Source: Crocinitomicaceae bacterium
Lineage (GTDB): Bacteria > Bacteroidota > Bacteroidia > Flavobacteriales_D > Crocinitomicaceae
Direction of reading: 5' to 3'
NCBI GenBank assembly: GCA_011522905.1
Contig: WTIB01000020.1
Coordinates: 1-9,097 of the forward strand
DNA length: 9,097 bases
The notes under the pieces are model-generated. The model saw only the letters and a list, made by a program, of their open reading frames with translations, did no database searches and had not been told where the DNA came from. A program made the position numbers and the translations under genes. Below, one piece after another: positions 1 through 5,428 of the stretch (position 1 is its first letter; each line of letters begins with the position of its first letter).

Positions 1-225
1 GTGTCCATTAAAAAATATAATGCCCGAGTTTTCATTTAAAGTAGGGCTTACAAGATCCGTCACAAGATTCATGGTATGACTCGTAAGGTCGTATTCACAA
101 GAGCCATCATTAATCGTTGCAAAGGGCATATAATTATTCGCTAATGGGTCTGTACAGCCCTCTTGTGCATAATAAGCCAACGAAAAAAAGAATAAAACGC
201 TTATATGAATAATTTGCTTGACCAA
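1..225 (-). CDS. Secreted protein with DGSC-type repeat, N-terminal part (runs off left edge)
   Basis: An open frame of 75 codons reads from a TTG at 225-223 to the window edge without a stop. The in-frame upstream stop is TGA at 237-235, so no ATG is available before the signal sequence, and TTG (MVKQII...) is the best start. Residues 1-20 look like a Sec signal peptide: Lys near the N-terminus, a hydrophobic core ISVLFFFSLA, and probable cleavage before Gln21. Residues 26-43, DPLANNYMPFATINDGSC, match the Bacteroidota repeat DPxAxNYxxxATxxDGSC, with Cys24 and Cys43 placed as usual. This repeat is common in exported proteins that carry a type IX secretion C-terminal domain. The following stretch, SPTLNENSGIIFFNGH, resembles the start of propeller-like secreted proteins, but that is recollection, not proof. 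The gene overlaps the upstream substrate-binding gene by 25 bases, so it is probably co-transcribed. Function unknown; the C-terminus lies outside the window. Confidence 0.72.
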   Translation of the reverse strand, partial: MVKQIIHISVLFFFSLAYYAQEGCTDPLANNYMPFATINDGSCEYDLTSHTMNLVTDLVSPTLNENSGIIFFNGH

Positions 226-1058
226 TTTTTGGATTCAGAGTGAGATAATAAATCTAATTTTTTCAAATAAGTTACCACCTTTTCAATAATTTCTGGCAAA
301 TTTTCATCGTTATTTTTCCACTCAGTTTGAGAAAGCCAGGCCTTTACTTGATGCAAATCAAGGTTGTATCTCCAAGAAATAATTTCCGCTGTGTTTTCTG
401 ATGACTTAACTTGCAACGCTCTTTTCTTGACGACTTGAATAACCTTTTTAATCTCTTCAGGATGATTTTCAACAACCTCATTTCTCGCTGCTATAACAAA
501 CGACGGCCAAGGTGTATAAACCTCACCGACTCGTCTACATTTCTTTTGGTCAACATATGGCTGAGTTGTAAATTTTTCCCATAAAAAAACCTGTGCTTCT
601 CGATTTTCCAAAGCCCAAAGTCCGCCGTACACATCACCTACTACATTAAACTTTAGGTTTTCTGATTTCAGCTGATTTTGATGTGCCATCACGTAGGACA
701 TTAAATGAGAACCTGATGCCTCCCTCGATATAGCTATCGTTTGGTCATTTAAATCTTGAATGGTTTCAAATCTTGATTTGTATGGAACATGCACCCCCCA
801 ACATAACGGGGTACTTACATATACATCAAGTATTTTCGCCTCCAACCCCTGAAGAATTGACCTGCTTATTCCTTCCGTTAGAACAACAGCTACATCTATT
901 GAGCCCGATTGAAGACCCTTGATCATTTGTCCTGTCCCTCCACTCATATCTGCCCAATGAAGCGCAATTCCTTCTTTACGAAATAAGCCCTCTTCGATGG
1001 CGACCCTCCATGGGTAATTAAAATGTTCTGGTACCCCCCCTACTTTTAATCCTAACAT
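201..1058 (-). CDS. Substrate-binding-fold protein (NMT1/THI5-like), no signal peptide
   Basis: This looks like a periplasmic-binding-protein-type II domain of the NMT1/THI5 or ABC substrate-binding class. The N-terminus reads KVGGVPEHFNYPWRVAIEEG, then LFRKEGI, GGTGQMIKGL and the hydrophobic strand SIDVAVVLTEG, which is the usual first lobe. Later come TIAISREASGSHLMSY and RVGEVYTPWPSFVIAARNE. The length of 285 residues suits a single complete domain. No signal peptide or lipobox is visible, so the protein is probably cytoplasmic, unlike importer-associated binding proteins. I chose the ATG at 1058 because it lies one base after the transporter stop (TAATATG) and puts the conserved KVGGVPEHF motif four residues from the N-terminus. 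An in-frame ATG at 1088 would add ten residues and overlap the transporter by 29 bases. The ligand is unknown; a cytosolic sensor or an enzyme built on this fold (as in MqnA/MqnD or Thi5) are alternatives. A G7 run encodes residues 7-9. Confidence 0.85.
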   Translation of the reverse strand: MLGLKVGGVPEHFNYPWRVAIEEGLFRKEGIALHWADMSGGTGQMIKGLQSGSIDVAVVLTEGISRSILQGLEAKILDVYVSTPLCWGVHVPYKSRFETIQDLNDQTIAISREASGSHLMSYVMAHQNQLKSENLKFNVVGDVYGGLWALENREAQVFLWEKFTTQPYVDQKKCRRVGEVYTPWPSFVIAARNEVVENHPEEIKKVIQVVKKRALQVKSSENTAEIISWRYNLDLHQVKAWLSQTEWKNNDENLPEIIEKVVTYLKKLDLLSHSESKNWSSKLFI

Positions 1059-1059
1059 A

Positions 1060-2823
1060 TTAAGCTGGTTTAAAAATTTGTTTTTCATACAGCGTTCTAT
1101 ATTTTCCGTTTTCTAACAACAATTCGTTGTGTGTGCCCTTTTCAATAATTTCTCCCAGCTCCATAACAACAATTTGATCGGCCTTTTGAATGGTACTTAG
1201 CCGATGAGCAATTACTATTGAAGTTCTTCCTTTTGTTAGATTAGCGGTAGCCTTTTGTATCAACATCTCGGATTCGTTATCAACACTTGATGTCGCTTCA
1301 TCCAAAATTAATATTTGGGGATCATAAACATAGGCACGGATAAAGGCAAGAAGCTGTCGCTGTCCAACAGACAAAACAGAGCCTCTTTCACCAATCGTGT
1401 AATCATATCCGTCAGGGAGCTTGGATATGAAATCATGAGCGCCAACAGCCTTAGCGGCTTCTATAACGGCTGCTCTCGAAATTGATTCATCGCCCAAGGT
1501 GATGTTATTGTGAATGGTATCTGAAAAAAGAAAAATATCTTGCAATACAATAGCAATATTTTCCCGTAGAGTTGATAGACTAATGTCCTTGATATCTACT
1601 ATACCAATTTTTATGGTGCCCGATTGATGCTCATAAAACCGACCCAGAATATTTACTATGGTCGATTTTCCAGCTCCAGTTGCGCCTACAATTGCGACCA
1701 TTTTTCCAGTTTCAATTTTTAAATTAATCTTTTTTAATACCTCTGCATCTCCGTCATATGAAAATGAAACATCATTAAAAGATATATTTTGACCAAAATC
1801 AACCTCCCGGAGCTGCCCGGATTCCTGCCTTTGATCTCTATGGTCAATTATTTCAAATATTCGTTCTGCCCTAACAATGCCACGCTGAAGGACATTAAAT
1901 TTATCTGCCAGCTGGCGTATTGGACGGTATAGTTGATAAATCCACAGTGTAAACGCGATTATTTGACCATACATTGCTTGAACCTCAATTGTGTTTTTAC
2001 CTCCTGCATTAATCGCGCCCCAAACCAATAAGAAAGCTATGGAAAGCGAGCTGAGCATCTCCACTACCGGAAAAAAAATAGAGTTGGCCCAAACCGCATT
2101 GATATGAGCTCTTCTGTGCCCCTTGTTGATTTCAACAAACTTGTCGTATTCCTCTGCGTTTTTATTAAAAAGTTGAACGACGGACATTCCGGTCAAATGT
2201 TCTTGCACAAAAGTGTTCAATTTAGTAACCTGCTTTCTTTCTAGCTGAAAGGCCGACTTCATAGCCCTAGCAAAAATACGCGTTGCAATAATCAAAAGAG
2301 GGATTGGAATTAAGGTCATTAAAGAAAGTTCCCAATTAGTGTAAAACATTAAACTTAATACTACCGTGAGTGAGATTAAGTCTCTTGACATTTCCATAAT
2401 CCCCGAAGAAAAAACCTGTGTAATCGCCTCCAAGTCTGAAACAACTCGGGTTACCAGTGCACCTAAAGGAGTCTTGTCAAAATATTTCATTCGAAACGAA
2501 ACCACATGGGCGAACAATTTTTTCCGAATATCCCGAATCACAGACTGGGCAAGCAAATTTGAAAAATAACTAGAAACGAATTGTAAGACGCCTTCTAAAA
2601 AAAGCAAACCAACAATCCCTATACACCAGCGAAGTAGAAGTTCTTTGTTCTGTGTGTTAACGATATAGTTGTCAACCATTTTACCGATAAGATATGGTCT
2701 TAAGGGGCTAAGAAATGAAAGGAGTAAAACGCAAAAGGCAGCAAAAACAAAAAGTTTTTTATATGGTGTTACGTAAAGCATTAATCGCTTAAACATCCTA
2801 AAATCCACCTTCTTTTTTTCCAT
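1060..2823 (-). CDS. ABC transporter, exporter type, fused membrane and ATPase domains (MsbA/MDR-like)
   Basis: A half-transporter of 587 residues that would work as a homodimer or heterodimer in the inner membrane, using ATP to export a lipid, drug or peptide. The N-terminal half (about residues 15-310) is a six-helix type I exporter domain with hydrophobic stretches near 25-45, 60-85, 135-180 and 245-295. The ATPase half follows: Walker A GATGAGKST (about 380-388), Q-loop VLQD, signature LSVGQ (484-488), Walker B ILILDEAT with Asp508 and Glu509, and H-loop His540 in IAHRLST. All catalytic residues are present, so it should be active. The signature is LSVGQ rather than LSGGQ, a variant known in this family. 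The ATG at 2823 is preferred over an in-frame GTG at 2829, because a TAAATTTG promoter element ends at 2831. It is the first gene of the minus-strand cluster. The substrate cannot be read from the sequence. Confidence 0.93.
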   Translation of the reverse strand: MEKKKVDFRMFKRLMLYVTPYKKLFVFAAFCVLLLSFLSPLRPYLIGKMVDNYIVNTQNKELLLRWCIGIVGLLFLEGVLQFVSSYFSNLLAQSVIRDIRKKLFAHVVSFRMKYFDKTPLGALVTRVVSDLEAITQVFSSGIMEMSRDLISLTVVLSLMFYTNWELSLMTLIPIPLLIIATRIFARAMKSAFQLERKQVTKLNTFVQEHLTGMSVVQLFNKNAEEYDKFVEINKGHRRAHINAVWANSIFFPVVEMLSSLSIAFLLVWGAINAGGKNTIEVQAMYGQIIAFTLWIYQLYRPIRQLADKFNVLQRGIVRAERIFEIIDHRDQRQESGQLREVDFGQNISFNDVSFSYDGDAEVLKKINLKIETGKMVAIVGATGAGKSTIVNILGRFYEHQSGTIKIGIVDIKDISLSTLRENIAIVLQDIFLFSDTIHNNITLGDESISRAAVIEAAKAVGAHDFISKLPDGYDYTIGERGSVLSVGQRQLLAFIRAYVYDPQILILDEATSSVDNESEMLIQKATANLTKGRTSIVIAHRLSTIQKADQIVVMELGEIIEKGTHNELLLENGKYRTLYEKQIFKPA

Positions 2824-2830
2824 AAGCACA

Positions 2831-2838
2831 CAAATTTA
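2831..2838 (-). promoter_or_regulatory. Possible -7 promoter element of the ABC transporter cluster
   Basis: The minus strand reads TAAATTTG, an exact match to the Bacteroidota -7 consensus TAnnTTTG. Its last base lies seven bases before the ATG at 2823, so the transcript would have almost no leader. No clear TTTG is seen about 19 bases upstream. A weaker alternative is TTACATTTTG on the minus strand at about 2878-2887, preceded by a TTG. Confidence 0.4.
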
Positions 2839-2926
2839 AATTAAAACATGCGAACCCCCTTTAAATGTTTAAAAAAACAAAATGTAAATCTGAATGCTCA
2901 AGACAAGTCATATTGGCCGCCAACAC

Positions 2927-2957
2927 TTTGTTGAAGTTAATATTTTGTGTATTTTTG
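2927..2957 (+). promoter_or_regulatory. Bacteroidota-type promoter of prs-rplY
   Basis: A TTTG at 2927-2930 is followed after exactly 19 bases by TATTTTTG at 2950-2957. This is a full match to the Bacteroidota primary sigma factor consensus TTTG-N19-TAnnTTTG. Transcription should start a few bases after 2957, giving a leader of about 20 bases before the ATG at 2983. An upstream in-frame GTG at 2947 lies inside the promoter and so would not be transcribed. Confidence 0.8.
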
Positions 2958-2982
2958 CCCTCTATTTTTAACTGAACAACTC

Positions 2983-3912
2983 ATGGGGGTCAAAATATTT
3001 GCCGGTAGAGCTTCTCAACACTTAGCAAAACGCATTGCAGATGCCTATGGACAAACGCTTGGAAACGTGAACGTCAATGTGTTTAGTGATGGTGAGTTTC
3101 AGCCTTCACTGGAAGAGACAGTTCGTGGTCAAGACGTATTTATCGTTCAGTCTACAATGCCTCCAACTGAAAACCTTTTTGAACTTTTATTATTGATTGA
3201 TGCCGCCAAACGAGCATCGGCAAGAAAGATCATTGCTGTAATTCCATATTTTGGTTTTGCACGCCAAGACAGAAAAGACAAACCAAGAGTTGCAATCGGA
3301 GCAAAGCTGTCTGCAAACATGCTAATCGCTGCGGGAATTGATCGTATTATGACCATGGACCTGCATGCAGATCAAATCCAAGGATTTTTTGAGGTTCCTG
3401 TTGATCACCTATACGCCTCCACTCTTTTTCTTCAAGAAATTGAGAAAATGGACGCTAAAAACCTTGTAATTGCAGCACCTGATGTTGGTGGAGCGAAAAG
3501 AGCCAATTCATACAGTAAGAAGCTGAACTGTGGCTTAGCTATTTGTCATAAGCACAGAAAAAAGCCAAATGAAATTGCTGAAATGACTGTAATTGGTGAA
3601 GTAGCAGGTAAAGATGTAGTTATTATTGACGATATGTGTGATACTGCAGGAACGCTAACTACTTCAGCTAACCTTTTGGTTGAAAAAGGGGCAAATAGTG
3701 TTAGGGCATTTTGCACACACGCTGTGCTTTCTGGTCCCGCATATGAGAGAATTAATAATTCTAAATTAACTGAGCTTATTGTTACTGATACAATTCCAAT
3801 GACTCAAAAGAGTGATAAAATCCGTGTGATAACTTCGGCGGATTTATTTTCGGATGTGATTCAGAAACTGATTAATAATCAGTCAATAAGCGGACACTTT
3901 GTAATATCATAA
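2983..3912 (+). CDS. prs: Ribose-phosphate pyrophosphokinase (PRPP synthetase)
   Basis: Makes 5-phosphoribosyl diphosphate from ribose 5-phosphate and ATP in the cytoplasm, the precursor of purines, pyrimidines, NAD, histidine and tryptophan. Visible motifs are the N-terminal KIFAGRASQHLAKRIA, SDGEF, the ATP-binding stretch YFGFARQDRK (89-98), MDLHADQIQGFF with His128, DVGGAKRA (167-174), the flexible-loop HKHRKKPNEIAE region (189-200), and the ribose-5-phosphate/PRPP loop VVIIDDMCDTAGT (212-224). With the ATG at 2983 the protein has 309 residues, the normal family length. The upstream GTG at 2947 would add twelve residues with no family counterpart and lies within the promoter. It is first of a two-gene operon with rplY, 12 bases downstream, an arrangement typical of Bacteroidota. 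All key residues appear intact. Confidence 0.97.
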   Translation: MGVKIFAGRASQHLAKRIADAYGQTLGNVNVNVFSDGEFQPSLEETVRGQDVFIVQSTMPPTENLFELLLLIDAAKRASARKIIAVIPYFGFARQDRKDKPRVAIGAKLSANMLIAAGIDRIMTMDLHADQIQGFFEVPVDHLYASTLFLQEIEKMDAKNLVIAAPDVGGAKRANSYSKKLNCGLAICHKHRKKPNEIAEMTVIGEVAGKDVVIIDDMCDTAGTLTTSANLLVEKGANSVRAFCTHAVLSGPAYERINNSKLTELIVTDTIPMTQKSDKIRVITSADLFSDVIQKLINNQSISGHFVIS

Positions 3913-3924
3913 AATAAATATATA

Positions 3925-4593
3925 ATGAAAACAACACAATTGAGCGGTTCGCTTCGGGCGAACGTAGGGAAAAAGGACGCTGCCAGCCTAAGAAATGCTG
4001 GTATGGTTCCGTGTGTGCTTTATGGGCAGGGTGAGCAAACCCATTTCGCTGTAAAGCAAGTAGCAATGAATAAAATTATTTTTTCGCCAGATGTATTTCT
4101 TGTCGAACTTGATATCGAGGGGAAAAAAACCAAAGGAATTATTCGGGAGATTCAACAACACCCTGTAAAAGATACGATTCAGCATGTTGACTTTTACGAA
4201 TTGAACGAAGATAAAAAAGTAAGAGTAAACCTTCCTGTACGAACTACTGGTGTGGCAAGAGGAGTTTTGAATGGGGGTAGATTAAACATGGCATTTAGAA
4301 ACCTAACTTGTTACGGGCTTGCTAAAGATTTACCCGAGGCGATTGTTATTGACATTTCATCGGTTAGAATTGGTCAAGGAATTAAAATTTCTGAACTAAA
4401 TATTCCTGGAGTGACATTTTTAGATCCTGCGTCGGCTATGGTGATTTCAGTTAAAATGTCAAGAGGAGCTGTTGATGAAGAGGAAGAAGAAGAAGAAGGA
4501 GAGGAAGGTGCTGAAGGAACTGAAGAGGGTGCTGAAGGAGCTGAAAGCAAAAAAGAAGGAGAGGGAGAAAAAGCTGAAGAGAAAGCAGAATAA
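3925..4593 (+). CDS. rplY: Large-subunit ribosomal protein bL25, CTC type with acidic tail
   Basis: Binds 5S rRNA in the large ribosomal subunit; the long CTC form is also known as a general stress protein. Residues 1 to about 90 form the L25 domain: KKDAASLRNAGMVPCVLYGQ, then IIREIQQHPVKDTIQHVDFY. Residues about 95-182 form the beta-rich TL5/CTC C-terminal domain (VRVNLPVRTTGVARGVLNGG ... LPEAIVIDIS ... GQGIKISEL). The last 39 residues (184-222) are a low-complexity tail with 20 Glu and one Asp plus Gly, Ala and Lys. Such tails are often present in Bacteroidota homologues and vary in length. The gene follows prs by 12 bases and is followed by an intrinsic terminator, so the two genes form one transcription unit. 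In related genomes pth often comes next; here it does not. Confidence 0.96.
   Translation: MKTTQLSGSLRANVGKKDAASLRNAGMVPCVLYGQGEQTHFAVKQVAMNKIIFSPDVFLVELDIEGKKTKGIIREIQQHPVKDTIQHVDFYELNEDKKVRVNLPVRTTGVARGVLNGGRLNMAFRNLTCYGLAKDLPEAIVIDISSVRIGQGIKISELNIPGVTFLDPASAMVISVKMSRGAVDEEEEEEEGEEGAEGTEEGAEGAESKKEGEGEKAEEKAE
4474..4593 (+). repeat. Low-complexity purine-rich tract encoding the bL25 acidic tail
   Basis: The coding strand is almost all purine. An unbroken 32-base purine run spans 4477-4508, followed by imperfect copies of the unit GCTGAAGGA. It encodes the Glu/Gly/Ala tail. A long open frame in another phase here (4472-4696) results from this composition and is not a gene. Confidence 0.8.
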
Positions 4594-4615
4594 AATTCTT
4601 TTTATAAAAATAAAG

Positions 4616-4639
4616 AAACCGCTTCTAGCGGTTTTTTTT
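4616..4639 (+). terminator. Intrinsic terminator of prs-rplY
   Basis: The arms AAACCGC (4616-4622) and GCGGTTT (4628-4634) pair over seven bases around the loop TTCTA. They run into eight T residues (4632-4639). It lies 23 bases after the rplY stop and separates this operon from the glycosyltransferase cluster. Confidence 0.88.
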
Positions 4640-4669
4640 GTGCCAATTTATCTTAAAAAAAGTGCCAAT
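4640..4669 (+). repeat. Pair of GTGCCAAT direct repeats upstream of the GT2 gene
   Basis: GTGCCAAT occurs at 4640-4647 and again at 4662-4669, 22 bases apart from start to start, or about two helical turns. Both copies lie between the upstream terminator and the tentative promoter of the GT2 cluster, where an activator or operator pair would be expected. No family can be named. Confidence 0.35.
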
Positions 4670-4693
4670 AAAAAAAATTTGATTCGAAATGAC

Positions 4694-4701
4694 TAAATTC
4701 G
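4694..4701 (+). promoter_or_regulatory. Possible -7 promoter element for the GT2-pyrC-DUF4296 cluster
   Basis: TAAATTCG differs from TAnnTTTG at one position. It lies ten bases before the ATG at 4712 and downstream of the prs-rplY terminator, where a new promoter is needed. No convincing -33 TTTG is seen at the right spacing, so this is tentative. Confidence 0.3.
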
Positions 4702-4711
4702 TTTCTTACCT

Positions 4712-5428
4712 ATGACCCAAAAGAAAGCACTTATTATTATCCCCACATTCAACGAAAAGCAAAACGTTGATCGGATGATTGATGCTCTTTTGGAGTTGGA
4801 TGATTCATTTCATGTTTTATTTGTAGATGACAATTCTCCTGACGGAACAGCCAATATCATTTCGGAAAGAATTAATACTTCATCTGGCAGGGTTCATCTC
4901 GAAAAAAGAAAAGGAAAACTAGGCTTAGGAACCGCATACATCCATGGATTTAAATGGGCTATTGATAAAAAATACGATTACGTCTTCGAAATGGATTGTG
5001 ACTTTTCACATAATCCGACAGATTTAAACCGATTAATGAAAGAGCTTGAAAATGGCATAGACTTAGTTATCGGATCGCGCTACTGTCGGGGGGGTAAAGT
5101 AAAAAACTGGCCCATCAAAAGAATTTTAATGTCTTACTTCGCCAGTGTTTATGTTCGATTAATTCTTTTTATTTCCATTAAAGACACCACTGCCGGATTT
5201 AAAGGATATAAAATCGGGGTTTTGAAAAAAATAAACCTAGATGGTATCCATTTTAAAGGTTATGCATTTCAAGTTTGCATGAAGTATGCTGCTTTGAAAC
5301 ATAAGTTTAATGTAAAAGAAATTCCCATTACTTTCGTGGATCGTGTTGAAGGGGATTCTAAGATGAGCACGGGTATATTTAAAGAAGCCTTTTTTGGGGT
5401 TTGGCAAATGAGACGAATGAAGTTATGA
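4712..5428 (+). CDS. Polyprenol monophosphomannose synthase-like glycosyltransferase (GT2)
   Basis: Predicted to transfer mannose from GDP-mannose to a polyprenyl phosphate at the inner face of the cytoplasmic membrane, giving a lipid-linked sugar donor. The 238-residue protein shows the DPM1-like GT-A signatures in order: IIIPTFNEKQN (8-18), VDDNSPDGT (38-46), KLGLGTAYIHGF (69-80), MDCDFSHNP (94-102) with the metal-binding DxD Asp95/Asp97, GSRYCRGG (121-128), DTTAGFKGYK (158-167), GYAFQVCMKYA (183-193) and FVDRVEGDSKMS (208-219). There is no C-terminal membrane domain; the only hydrophobic stretch is around 138-156, so it is the short, soluble or peripheral form. Three Cys (96, 125, 189) sit at positions where relatives usually have Ala, Val/Lys and Glu. 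A G7 run encodes residues 126-128. The stop overlaps the pyrC start (ATGA). Sugar and acceptor specificity are inferred from family. Confidence 0.87.
   Translation: MTQKKALIIIPTFNEKQNVDRMIDALLELDDSFHVLFVDDNSPDGTANIISERINTSSGRVHLEKRKGKLGLGTAYIHGFKWAIDKKYDYVFEMDCDFSHNPTDLNRLMKELENGIDLVIGSRYCRGGKVKNWPIKRILMSYFASVYVRLILFISIKDTTAGFKGYKIGVLKKINLDGIHFKGYAFQVCMKYAALKHKFNVKEIPITFVDRVEGDSKMSTGIFKEAFFGVWQMRRMKL

Noticed and set aside
1372..1386. LSVGQ instead of LSGGQ in the ABC transporter signature
   Set aside because: This variant is known in several ABC exporter subfamilies, and all catalytic residues are present, so it is not evidence of an inactive or new transporter.
2366..2569. Open frames on the plus strand opposite the ABC transporter (and similar ones opposite prs, rplY and pyrC)
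   Set aside because: These are complementary-strand shadows of strongly recognised genes, without their own start signals or family features.
4472..4696. A 74-codon Lys/Glu-rich open frame on the plus strand
   Set aside because: It is a shifted reading of the purine-rich bL25 tail and runs through the terminator; composition explains it.
5401..5424. Upstream TTG start for pyrC
   Set aside because: It lies inside the glycosyltransferase gene and adds residues absent from the family; ATG at 5425 forms a normal ATGA overlap.
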